A DNA stretch of 38,681 nt from Bacteroidota bacterium (GTDB lineage: Bacteria; Bacteroidota; Bacteroidia; Chitinophagales; Chitinophagaceae): positions 1 through 38,681 of the forward strand of contig CANJRV010000021.1 of assembly GCA_947476825.1 (NCBI GenBank). The letters run 5' to 3'. Position numbers and translations under genes: made by a program. The notes below the pieces were generated by a model. That model was not told the DNA's origin, ran no database searches, and saw nothing but the letters and a program-made list of their open reading frames with translations. This document shows positions 1 to 8,261 of the stretch, piece after piece. The first letter of the stretch is position 1. Every line of letters begins with the position of its first letter.

Positions 1-435
1 ACTTGTAAAATAAAAGTTTACTGTTCTGCGAAACGTCTTTCGTTTCGTAGTTTCATTCTGTTGCTTTCAGCAACTTTCTCGAATGATAATTTAAAAAAAT
101 TTATACAAAGCGATGCCACTTCATACAACAGATTTATTCCATCATCGTAATGGTTCGGAGAAGCAAATGTATCTATAGTTCGACATGTGCAAAGAACATG
201 TTGAACTGCCTTTGTTCCTCTTAACTTGTAAAATAAAAGTTTACTGTTCTGCGAAACGTCTTTCGTTTCGTAGTTTCATTCTGTTGCTTTCAGCAACTTT
301 CTCGAATGATAATTTAAAAAAATTTATACAAAGCGATGCCACTTCATACAACAGATTTATTCCATCTTCGAAATAGTTCGGAGAACCAAATGTATCTGTA
401 GTTCGACTTGTCGCAAAGAACATGTCGAACGGCCC
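1..435. repeat. Tandem direct repeat, period 223 bp, about two copies
   Basis: Bases 1-213 recur at 224-435 with only scattered differences, so the offset is 223 bp. The first copy begins at the window edge, so the array may continue to the left. Each unit holds small inverted repeats: CGAAACG/CGTTTCG near its start, GTTGC/GCAAC next to it, and a longer palindromic pair near its end (GTTCGACATGT facing ACATGTTGAAC in copy 1, with a matching pair in copy 2). Both copies keep the same short open frame on the minus strand, but it resembles no protein I know and I treat it as non-coding. No gene is visible in 1-450. Confidence 0.85.
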
Positions 436-478
436 AGAGGAAGAAATGTATTAATCTTCTTCATAAGAATATTTCAGA

Positions 479-685
479 TTAAGTAAATCGAAATTTATAC
501 TTAGACCACTATGTTTCAAAGTATGAAATTCTGTAACGAACTATGAATTCAGTTAAGAGTCATAGATATATTTGAATATATCACATTAAATAAATCGAAA
601 TATATACTTAAGCCACCATGTTTCAAAGTGCGAAATTCAGTAACGAACCATGAATTCAGTGAAGGATCATAGATATATTCTTGAT
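479..685. repeat. 107-bp tandem duplication of a gene 3' end
   Basis: Bases 479-578 and 586-685 are diverged copies at an offset of 107 bp; both contain, for example, TGTTTCAAAGT and TCATAGATATAT. The right copy lies inside the minus-strand gene that starts at 1094. The left copy lies mostly beyond that gene's stop. Because 107 is not a multiple of 3, the gene changes frame relative to the repeat on entering the left copy and stops at 549. Confidence 0.85.
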
Positions 686-1094
686 TAGAAAAAACATCAT
701 CAAAGTCTTCAATAAAAACTGGTACGATATATTTATTTGAATTTGTTACGATAACCCTTTTAGATCTAAAATAAATAATATCTGCACATGATAGCGAACC
801 ATTATTAAGTTTATGATAATCATAAAATACATAAATATGATAGCCATTGATGGTATTTCCTAAACTATCATCAAAAGTACATTTTCTCAAATATATCATA
901 AACCCAAAACTGCTTTCATCATCATTTCTTAAGTGTTTAGAAATCCAAGAATCTATGGAACTATCTACCTTAGGGGGCAATTTATATTCAATCTTATTCT
1001 TATTATTTATTTTATTCTTTTTTTGAGACAGTGCCAAATATGAAACAGAGCAACAAAAACTAATCAATAATAATTTACAAATTATCTTTTCCAT
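549..1094 (-). CDS. Secreted hypothetical protein with a duplication-altered C-terminus
   Basis: I do not recognise this 181-residue protein. Residues 1-23 form a signal peptide (basic start, hydrophobic core, then ALSQ before a Lys/Asn-rich stretch), which points to export to the periplasm or cell surface. The mature part is small, polar and aromatic-rich, with no catalytic motif I can name. Its last eight or so residues are encoded by the second unit of a 107-bp tandem duplication read out of phase. Reading the left unit in the original phase gives an alternative ending, GLSINFDLLNLKYSYEED, with a TAA at about 451, which is probably the ancestral C-terminus. The gene stands alone, with no operon partner: repeats lie downstream and the end of nuoN is about 230 bp upstream. 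It is a plausible real gene, but its function is unknown. Confidence 0.55.
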   Translation of the reverse strand: MEKIICKLLLISFCCSVSYLALSQKKNKINNKNKIEYKLPPKVDSSIDSWISKHLRNDDESSFGFMIYLRKCTFDDSLGNTINGYHIYVFYDYHKLNNGSLSCADIIYFRSKRVIVTNSNKYIVPVFIEDFDDVFSNQEYIYDPSLNSWFVTEFRTLKHGGLSIYFDLFNVIYSNISMTLN

Positions 1095-1325
1095 TTATAA
1101 GGCATTACAAAATTTCTTGTGAAACAAATTTAAGGTTTCCGAAGTAGAATAATGTTTTTATTCTAAACCTTTCAATGGTTTTAATTCTCTTTGCTCATTC
1201 TAACTCTTCATGATTTGCAATCTCAAATTGCTAACTTTTCATTCTTAATCAAAATACACAAAGCAATTCAAATATAGAATCAGAGTGAACTATTTTTTGA
1301 TTAATTTGTCCCAATATCTTTTCCT

Positions 1326-2708
1326 CTACCCAAAAACCAAACTCGGCAATACACCTAACAATAAAATAATCATCGCATTGAGGATGAGTAATGTTTTATC
1401 CCAAGTTGTAGGTTCTGTATGCATTGCAGCTTCACCGGTTTTAAAGTACATACTGCGAATAACTCTGAAATAATAATAAGCGCTGATGGCTGCCATGAGC
1501 ACTGCAAATACCACTATCCAAATATATTTTCCTTGTTCAACTACCGCCGACAGCACAAAATATTTCGCAAAGAATCCTCCCGTTAATGGGATACCAACCA
1601 AAGACAATAAACAAACCGTTGCTGTGAATGCCAATACAGGTTGCTTCTTAGCCAATCCATTAAAACCATCATAGGTATAATCTTTCATTTTTATAATCAC
1701 TGCAAATACACCAATGGATGCTAATGAATAAACTACACTATACAACAAAATACCCTTATACGCTAAGGTTGAATTGACTGCGAAAATACTGAACAACATA
1801 AAGCCTGCTTGCGCAATGGATGAATAGGCCATCATACGCTTTAAGCTTTGTTGATATACTGCTGTTACGTTACCAATAATCAGCGTTAATACAATCATAC
1901 TTGCAATGGCTATTTGCCAAGCATCGCTCACATTGCCAAATGAAAAATGAAATAAACGGATGAAAGCTACAAATACACTCACTTTGACGATGGTTGCCAT
2001 GAAAGGTGTGAAGGCTGTAGGACTTCCATCATACACATCGGGTGTCCATAGATGTAATGGTGCAGCAGAAACTTTAAATCCAAAAGAAATTAATAATAGT
2101 AAGATGCCCACAAAAGATAAAGAGCTCATGCTAGAAAGCTGCTCAAATTGTCCAACGAATTTTTCGCTGGTGATATCAAAACTTCCTGTAGCACCATAAA
2201 TCAATGTCATGCCCATGAGCAATAAACCAGTACTAAATGCACCCATTAAAAAATACTTGAGCGATGCTTCGTTGCTTTTTATATTTTCTTTATCGCTACC
2301 AGCAAGTATGTATTGCGGAATGGATAAAATTTCTATACCCAAAAACAAAATCAATAAATTGGAATAGGAAGCGAGTAAATAAACACCGCACATCACAAAG
2401 AAAATGAGGGCGAAGTATTCAGCTTCATTTTTGCCAACTGCAGCAATGTCTTTGTGAAAAATAAGGAGATACATGGCACAACAAGCAGTAATTAATATAC
2501 TGAACCAAGATGTGTATACATCGATGGTCATCATACCAAAATAAGTTTGTGCTTGCACAGAATGCGCTTGATAATCGAGGATAGAAACTACCAATAAAGC
2601 AATAATACCAAGTAGAGCTGTCCATTGAATTTGTTTGGAAGATTTTAGAAACAAACCTGCGAACATCATCACGACACCCCAAATACCCGATAGTACAATT
2701 GCATTCAT
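1326..2708 (-). CDS. nuoN: NADH-quinone oxidoreductase subunit N
   Basis: Membrane-arm subunit of respiratory complex I, one of three antiporter-like proton-translocating subunits. The 460-residue protein is almost entirely hydrophobic, with about 14 predicted helices. It carries the proton-antiporter (Nuo/Mrp) signature region: a Glu in FLGIEILS in the fifth helix region, a Lys/His-containing PLHLWTPDVYDGSPT segment and the QSLKRMMAYSSIAQAG segment. The length fits the family, usually 450-490. The ATG at 2708 opens directly into the first helix. It is last in a nuoK-L-M-N transcription unit, 75 bp after nuoM, and its assignment as N rather than M or L rests on length and gene order as well as motifs. 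Confidence 0.95.
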   Translation of the reverse strand: MNAIVLSGIWGVVMMFAGLFLKSSKQIQWTALLGIIALLVVSILDYQAHSVQAQTYFGMMTIDVYTSWFSILITACCAMYLLIFHKDIAAVGKNEAEYFALIFFVMCGVYLLASYSNLLILFLGIEILSIPQYILAGSDKENIKSNEASLKYFLMGAFSTGLLLMGMTLIYGATGSFDITSEKFVGQFEQLSSMSSLSFVGILLLLISFGFKVSAAPLHLWTPDVYDGSPTAFTPFMATIVKVSVFVAFIRLFHFSFGNVSDAWQIAIASMIVLTLIIGNVTAVYQQSLKRMMAYSSIAQAGFMLFSIFAVNSTLAYKGILLYSVVYSLASIGVFAVIIKMKDYTYDGFNGLAKKQPVLAFTATVCLLSLVGIPLTGGFFAKYFVLSAVVEQGKYIWIVVFAVLMAAISAYYYFRVIRSMYFKTGEAAMHTEPTTWDKTLLILNAMIILLLGVLPSLVFG

Positions 2709-2783
2709 TTTTTTCTTATTGTGTCAGCTTGTATTTTACTTGCTGTCGATTTATTTATTTTAATTTAAAATTATAGGTGTCAT

Positions 2784-4229
2784 CTAGGGTGTATCTACCA
2801 ATAGCATTAATGCGTTTGGATAAAACCCAAGAAATAATATGATACCCATTATTACAAGAAGGATAATCCATTCGTTCATCGTTAAATCTTTCATGCTTGC
2901 GGTCTTCTCATTCAATTCGCCATAAGCCACTTTTTGTATCATACCCAAAGTATATACTGCCGATAAAATAACGCCCAATCCTGCTATGATCGTAAATACC
3001 ATTCTATAAGTTGAAATAGAATTGAATAAACCATTCAACATCATAAATTCTCCTACAAATCCATTGGTCAACGGCAAGGCAATATTTGCTAATGAAATAA
3101 GCACTAAAGCAATCGTGAATCGTGGTGCAATCTTAGCTATACCTCCCATTTCGCGAAGGTCTTGTGTACCTAATCTGTTTTCTACAATACTCACTAAAAT
3201 CCACAAGCCCATGATATTTATACCATGATTAAACATTTGAATATAGGCACCTTGTACACCTAGCAAATTATTGGAATAAGAAAAAATAGCCGCACACATT
3301 AAGCCTATATGCGCAATGGAAGAATAAGCGATAAGACGTTTGATATTGGTTTGTACCATTGCCATGCAAGAGGCGTAAACCACACCAATAATGCACAATA
3401 ACAAAACTACATTCATCCAATGAATACTACCCAATGGAATAATAGGAAGCAACCAACGTACAACGGCAAACAATCCCATTTTTACCATAATAGCACTAAG
3501 TACAACTGTTACTGGCGTAGCACTTTGTTCGTATGCATCTGGTTGCCAAGTATGAAAAGGGAACACAGGCATTTTGATCGCAAAGGCAATAAATAACATC
3601 CAAAACAACCAGGACTGGTCCGCTTCTGGAAGGCTTCTACCAACACTTACAAATGCATCCCATGAAAAAGAATGAACAGGTGTGTGATTATAAATAATTA
3701 ATAATGCAACAAGCATGACTAAGCTACCAACAAAGGTGTACACGAAAAATTTGAAAGTGACTGGAATGCGATTTGGTCCGCCATACATAGAACTTAAAAA
3801 GTACACCGGTATTAATGCGACCTCCCAAAATAAATAAAACAACAAAGCATCTTTTGCTAAAAAGACGCCTATTAAACCTGCTTGTGCCAAGAGCATTAAA
3901 CCATAAAAAACATGCTTTCTTTCTGGCTGTTTATTTTGCATGCTAATAAATACACAAGGAAAAAGAAGACCTGTCAAACCAATCATTAATACAGAAAGTC
4001 CATCTGACATACTTAAAGAAAAAGTAGAACCTATGCTTTCTATCCAAGGGCAATCAAAACTTAAATCAGTGGTATGGGTTGCTTGACTATAAAAATAATA
4101 AGCAGTACCAGCTATTGCCAATGTGAGTAAGGATGTGAACACCGCCCATGCATAAGCCATTTTTTCTCCAAAAAGAAAAGAAGCTAAACCGCCAATAAAA
4201 GGAACCAATATGAGTAATAGTATCAACAT
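2784..4229 (-). CDS. nuoM: NADH-quinone oxidoreductase subunit M
   Basis: Antiporter-like proton-pumping subunit of complex I in the cytoplasmic membrane. From the ATG at 4229 it has 481 residues. An in-frame GTG at 4244 would add five residues, but the ATG gives the usual hydrophobic NuoM start (MLILLLILVPFIGG). Key features visible are the membrane Glu in FYLFWEVALIP (about residue 136), the conserved PVFPFHTWQPDAYEQ segment, and NIKRLIAYSSIAHIG around the central Lys/His channel residues. It lies about 40 bp after nuoL and 75 bp before nuoN on the same strand, so co-transcription is very likely. Confidence 0.95.
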   Translation of the reverse strand: MLILLLILVPFIGGLASFLFGEKMAYAWAVFTSLLTLAIAGTAYYFYSQATHTTDLSFDCPWIESIGSTFSLSMSDGLSVLMIGLTGLLFPCVFISMQNKQPERKHVFYGLMLLAQAGLIGVFLAKDALLFYLFWEVALIPVYFLSSMYGGPNRIPVTFKFFVYTFVGSLVMLVALLIIYNHTPVHSFSWDAFVSVGRSLPEADQSWLFWMLFIAFAIKMPVFPFHTWQPDAYEQSATPVTVVLSAIMVKMGLFAVVRWLLPIIPLGSIHWMNVVLLLCIIGVVYASCMAMVQTNIKRLIAYSSIAHIGLMCAAIFSYSNNLLGVQGAYIQMFNHGINIMGLWILVSIVENRLGTQDLREMGGIAKIAPRFTIALVLISLANIALPLTNGFVGEFMMLNGLFNSISTYRMVFTIIAGLGVILSAVYTLGMIQKVAYGELNEKTASMKDLTMNEWIILLVIMGIILFLGFYPNALMLLVDTP

Positions 4230-4270
4230 CTCTATATATATCACAAGGCTAACCTTGCCTTTTTCTATTT

Positions 4271-6187
4271 TTAAAATTTAACCAACCACATTTGCAACGC
4301 GAATAAAAGTATAATACCCAATACAAACATGAATAAATAAAACCCGACCAATCCACTTTGGAGTAATCTGATTTTGGTACTTCCCACTTGTATTAATCGA
4401 CCTACACCATTCACAATTCCATCTATCCCTGCTTTTTCAATTATTTTTTCTATCCATTTGCTGATGCCAAATAATGGTTTTACAATTACTTTGTCATACA
4501 ATTCATCTATATACCATTTGTCTTCTGCAAATTTCGCAATGCCTTTGGTAGTATCGGCTGCATTATATTTTTTAAAGCCAAACCAAGCCATGGTTATTCC
4601 TATACAAGCGATGAAAACCGCCACGCCCATTAATAGTATTTCATTTTGGTGGCTTAGCTCATAAATGCTGGTTTGTAAAGCTTGTGATTTCAATAATATG
4701 GGTTCTAAAAAGGCATTCAATGCATGATGTCCGCCAAATACTTCTGGGATACCAATAAATCCACCAACGATAGATAAAGCAGCAAGCACTATCAATGGCA
4801 TAGTCATTAATGCTGGACTTTCATGCGGATGTCCTTTACCTCTATACGTTCCATGAAAAGTAATAAATAATAAACGAAACATATAATAAGCGGTCATCAT
4901 GGCGGCTAACATACCCAGTATCCAAAATATTTTTCCATTCGTTCCATGGGTAAAAATATGCATCATGATTTCATCTTTAGAAAAGAAACCACTTAAAGGC
5001 GGAATCCCTGCGATAGCAATGCATCCAATGAAGAAAGTGATGTAGGTAATCTTCATGTATTTTTTCAAACCACCCATATTCCTAATATCTTGTTCGCCGT
5101 CCACTGCATGGATTACAGAGCCAGAACCTAAGAACAGCAAGGCCTTGAAGAAGGCATGTGTGATGACGTGAAAGATAGCTGCTGTATAAGCACCTACTCC
5201 CAATGCCATAAACATAAAACCCAATTGACTTACAGTAGAATAAGCCAATACTTTTTTAATATCATTTTGTTGGGTTGCGATGGTTGCCGCAAGCAATGCG
5301 GTTGCCAAACCGATGATTAAAATGACTTGTTGTGCAATAGGTGCTACTGAATATAAAAAATTACTTCTTGCTATCATGTACACACCAGCAGTTACCATGG
5401 TAGCTGCATGGATCAAAGCCGACACAGGTGTAGGACCTGCCATTGCATCGGGTAACCAAGTAAATAAAGGAATTTGCGCACTTTTACCAGTTGCACCGAT
5501 GAAGAAACATAATGCCACAGCTGTTATGTAGCTTGGATCGTTCATTAAAGTAGGCATCATGTTTTCGATGGATTTAAAATCCAAAGCATTGCATTTAGAA
5601 TACAATAAAAACATACCAATTAGAAAACCCAAATCTCCGATTCGGTTCATAATGAAAGCTTTCTTAGCCGCATCGGTATAGGCTATATTTTTATACCAGA
5701 AGCCAATCAGTAAATAAGAGCAAAGACCAACACCTTCCCAACCGATAAATAAGATAAGATAATTGGCACCTAATACCAATAGTAACATGGAGAAGACAAA
5801 GAGATTGAGATAAGCGAAAAACTTCCCAAAGCCTTCATCATGGCTCATGTAAGAAATGGAATAGATATGAATAAGGAAACCAATACCCGTAATAACCAAT
5901 AAGAAAATACTACTCAAGGCATCGATTTGAAAATCAAAAGCAATTTGCATTGCATGGGTATTGATAAAATTAAATAAGTGAACGACATGAGAACCTGTTG
6001 TATGTTCGGCAATATCCTCAGGTAAAGTTTTTAATTCAATAAAAATTAAAGCTGACACAACGAAGGAAGCCAAAATAGCTAAGGAGGCAATCCATCCGCT
6101 GGCTTTACCTAAATGGTTGCGCCCAAGACCTGTGATGATAAAACCAATTAAGGGAAATAAAGGCACTAGCCAAACCAAATTCAACAT
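4271..6187 (-). CDS. nuoL: NADH-quinone oxidoreductase subunit L
   Basis: Distal proton-pumping subunit of complex I. The 638 residues match the usual NuoL size (600-660), which includes the C-terminal extension that gives the lateral helix. Visible motifs are GWEGVGLCSYLLIGFWY with the essential Glu151, the PLFTWLPDAMAGPTPVSAL segment, and NDIKKVLAYSTVSQLG with channel Lys/His residues. The last 100 residues contain a long amphipathic stretch and a final hydrophobic anchor, as expected for the piston-like helix. The gene starts at the ATG at 6187, 10 bp after the nuoK stop, and sits second in the operon. Confidence 0.97.
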   Translation of the reverse strand: MLNLVWLVPLFPLIGFIITGLGRNHLGKASGWIASLAILASFVVSALIFIELKTLPEDIAEHTTGSHVVHLFNFINTHAMQIAFDFQIDALSSIFLLVITGIGFLIHIYSISYMSHDEGFGKFFAYLNLFVFSMLLLVLGANYLILFIGWEGVGLCSYLLIGFWYKNIAYTDAAKKAFIMNRIGDLGFLIGMFLLYSKCNALDFKSIENMMPTLMNDPSYITAVALCFFIGATGKSAQIPLFTWLPDAMAGPTPVSALIHAATMVTAGVYMIARSNFLYSVAPIAQQVILIIGLATALLAATIATQQNDIKKVLAYSTVSQLGFMFMALGVGAYTAAIFHVITHAFFKALLFLGSGSVIHAVDGEQDIRNMGGLKKYMKITYITFFIGCIAIAGIPPLSGFFSKDEIMMHIFTHGTNGKIFWILGMLAAMMTAYYMFRLLFITFHGTYRGKGHPHESPALMTMPLIVLAALSIVGGFIGIPEVFGGHHALNAFLEPILLKSQALQTSIYELSHQNEILLMGVAVFIACIGITMAWFGFKKYNAADTTKGIAKFAEDKWYIDELYDKVIVKPLFGISKWIEKIIEKAGIDGIVNGVGRLIQVGSTKIRLLQSGLVGFYLFMFVLGIILLFALQMWLVKF

Positions 6188-6197
6188 ATGAATCTTA

Positions 6198-6497
6198 CTA
6201 GTTTTTTAATCGGTTTAAAATATGAACATCTATAGAATGTACTTTTCTATACATCATTACGATAATAGCCAATCCTATACTTACTTCTGCCGCCGCGACT
6301 ACCATAATAAAAAAGACAAAAAGCTGTGCATTCGGATCGTTATACATTTTGCTGAAGGTAACCAATAGCAGATTAACTGCATTTAGCATCAACTCGATAC
6401 ACATCAAAATGATAATTGCATTACGACGCATGAGCACACCCATGACACCTATACAAAACAAAGCTAAGCTGAGAAATAAATAATATTGTGACGGCAT
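6198..6497 (-). CDS. nuoK: NADH-quinone oxidoreductase subunit K
   Basis: Small three-helix complex I subunit that helps connect the quinone site to the antiporter modules. The reading frame is open up to 6644, but I choose the ATG at 6497. It gives 99 residues (the family has about 100) beginning [14 protein letters not shown]; the upstream extension is not hydrophobic and not NuoK-like. The two membrane glutamates needed for proton coupling are present: Glu35 in [12 protein letters not shown] and Glu71 in [11 protein letters not shown]. It is first in the nuoK-L-M-N unit. NuoJ, normally directly upstream, is missing; the neighbour on that side is a divergent acyltransferase gene. Confidence 0.95.
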   Translation of the reverse strand: MPSQYYLFLSLALFCIGVMGVLMRRNAIIILMCIELMLNAVNLLLVTFSKMYNDPNAQLFVFFIMVVAAAEVSIGLAIIVMMYRKVHSIDVHILNRLKN

Positions 6498-6512
6498 TTT
6501 TTTAAAGTGTCG

Positions 6513-6520
6513 CAAAAATA
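6513..6520 (-). promoter_or_regulatory. Candidate -7 box for nuoKLMN
   Basis: Read on the minus strand, TATTTTTG matches the Bacteroidota -7 consensus TAnnTTTG and lies 16 bp before the chosen nuoK ATG, which would give a very short leader. I cannot find a clean TTTG -33 element at a spacing of 17-21, so this is a weak call. Confidence 0.3.
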
Positions 6521-6764
6521 GGGCTTGTAACTCGAAAATGGTAATTGTTTGCGAATTGTTTTTGAGAGAACGTAGAAAATGATAAATAATTGGGTTGCAT
6601 ATTTCCATTATAATTGCTTCTAAGCCATCCTTTTGCATGGGCATTCAAAAAAAATAATACTTTTGAAGCCTAAATCATTTTTATAGATAATAAAAAATTT
6701 CACCTATGCTTTGCACCGATAAAAACTCTCCAGTGCTTAAGTAATAATTGATTCTATTATTCCC

Positions 6765-7568
6765 GTGATTAAAACTATCCTTTTATTCCCTTACTTTTTA
6801 TATGCCTGTTGTTGGCTTATCGTTCTATTGTTATTGTCCTTCCCAATCACACTGATACTTTTACTTTTCCCAGAAAAAATAAAAGACTATGGTATGTTTT
6901 GGCTATTGAAAGTCATTAGTAATGCATGGTTCATATTATGCGGTATGATTCCGTACAACTATAACCGACGAAAAATAGATGTTACAAAAAGCTATATCAT
7001 CACACCGAATCATCAATCTTTTTTAGACGCTGCCATTGTTTATACCAGCATTCCACATCTTTTTAAAACATTAGGTAAAAAGGAAATTGAAAAAATTCCA
7101 ATTTACGGTATCATCTACAAAACAGTTGTCATTACAGTAGATAGAAGTTCAATGACAGCCAAAGCAGCAAGTTTTCGACGTATGAAAAAAGAACTCGAAG
7201 AAGGAATTTCCATAGTCTTATTCTCCGAAGGCACTTTCACCAACGAACCACAAGAACAATTGAATCCATTTCAAATTGGCGGTTACTCATTGGCGATTAT
7301 GCAACAAGCAGATATTTTACCAATATTGTATTTGGATACTGCCCGCAGATTACATCCATCTAAGCTATTGCAAATTACACCCGGCATGAATAGAGCTGTT
7401 TTTTTACCGCCACTGTCGGCATCGAATGTACAAAAGCAAGATGCAGAACGATTAAAAAATTACGCCCAACACTATATGCAAAGCTGCCTCGACTTTAGCC
7501 GAACAAATCAAAAAAAAGAAATTTGGAATTATGCCTTATCTTGGCTTCAATTAAATCCTTTTGTATAG
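6765..7568 (+). CDS. 1-acyl-sn-glycerol-3-phosphate acyltransferase family protein
   Basis: Likely transfers an acyl chain to lysophosphatidic acid, giving phosphatidic acid at the cytoplasmic membrane (PlsC/LPLAT family); a related lipid acceptor is possible. The 267-residue protein has an N-terminal hydrophobic pair (about 3-38), then the catalytic NHQSFLD block (HX4D, His83 and Asp88) and the acceptor-binding block FSEGTFTN (about 153-160), in the order and spacing of the family. The start is a GTG at 6765: an in-frame TAA lies at 6738 and the first internal ATG would cut off the membrane anchor. It is divergent from nuoK. Its stop codon is immediately followed by the ATG of the priA fragment, so the two are probably co-transcribed. 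Confidence 0.88.
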   Translation: MIKTILLFPYFLYACCWLIVLLLLSFPITLILLLFPEKIKDYGMFWLLKVISNAWFILCGMIPYNYNRRKIDVTKSYIITPNHQSFLDAAIVYTSIPHLFKTLGKKEIEKIPIYGIIYKTVVITVDRSSMTAKAASFRRMKKELEEGISIVLFSEGTFTNEPQEQLNPFQIGGYSLAIMQQADILPILYLDTARRLHPSKLLQITPGMNRAVFLPPLSASNVQKQDAERLKNYAQHYMQSCLDFSRTNQKKEIWNYALSWLQLNPFV

Positions 7569-8012
7569 ATGTTATTTGCAGATGTCATATTACCATTAGC
7601 ATTGGAACGCAATTATACATTTGGCGTTCCTATTGACATGCAAGACAAAATAAAAATTGGTTGCAGGGTAGAAGTGCAATTTGGCAAACGAAAAGTATAT
7701 AGTGGTATTGTCAAAAAACTACACAGTAACAAACCAGATGTGTATGATGTAAAACCAATTCGTACTTTATTGGATCGAGAGCCAATTGTAACCGAAGCAC
7801 AAATCAAATTTTGGGAATGGATGGCAAGTTATTATATGTGCACAGAAGGCGAAGTGATGAATGCTTCCTTACCTTCTCATCTCAAATTGGTCAGTGAAAC
7901 TTTTGTGGTTATTAATGAGGATATAAATCTAGATGAACAAGATTTGACGGATGAGGAATTCATGGTCATGCAAGCTTTAGAAATCAAGCGTTCGCAAAAA
8001 ATACAAGAATAA
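7569..8012 (+). pseudogene. priA: priA 5' fragment (primosomal helicase N-terminal domain only)
   Basis: The 147 residues match the beginning of PriA, the helicase that reloads replication at stalled forks. They cover the N-terminal 3'-DNA-end-binding domain (FADVILPLALERNYTFGVP, then GCRVEVQFGKRKVYSGIV, then the FWEWMASYYMCTEGEVMNASLP stretch) and only the start of the following winged-helix region (DLTDEEFMVMQALEI). A complete PriA has roughly 700-830 residues, including Walker A/B helicase motifs and zinc-binding cysteines. None of these follow in any frame before the next gene at 8262. The frame ends at a TAA within a run of A, about 35 bp before a dispersed repeat. It is probably a truncated gene. 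A deliberately stand-alone 3'-binding domain, or a misassembly, is possible. Confidence 0.8.
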
Positions 8013-8048
8013 AAAAAGCTGGTTTTATTGTTGGCTTCCCTACATTTT

Positions 8049-8143
8049 AATGAAAATTATTTGGGCGGCAGACACGCTTTACGCTTCAATCTTTTTGCTT
8101 GCTACGCCGCAAAAAGGATTTCCGCTACAATCGTTGCCGCAAT
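8049..8143 (+). repeat. Dispersed hairpin repeat, copy 1
   Basis: About 95 bp, roughly 90% identical to the reverse complement of 21818-21911. The core is an inverted repeat CTTTTTGC (8091-8098) / GCAAAAAG (8109-8116). It is intergenic, just behind the priA fragment. I recall similar hairpin-centred intergenic elements from other Bacteroidota genomes but cannot confirm that here. The rest of 8013-8261 shows nothing else I can name. Confidence 0.8.
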
Positions 8144-8261
8144 GTACCTGCACTTGAAATGAATACCGTTGCGTATTTTTTGCCCAAAAAATAAATGCTA
8201 CTAGTATATTTTTCTGATTACATTTTTAGTTTAAACTTTTTTTTCTCTTTACATTTATCGA

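Noticed and set aside
241-423. 60-residue open frame on the minus strand kept in both tandem copies.
   Set aside because: Openness is explained by the near-identity of the repeats; there is no recognisable domain or start context.
1285-2199. Several open frames antisense to nuoN.
   Set aside because: They are shadows of the strongly supported nuoN frame, with no protein-like features.
6498-6644. 49-codon N-terminal extension of NuoK.
   Set aside because: It lacks the hydrophobic profile of the family; the ATG at 6497 gives the standard 99-residue protein.
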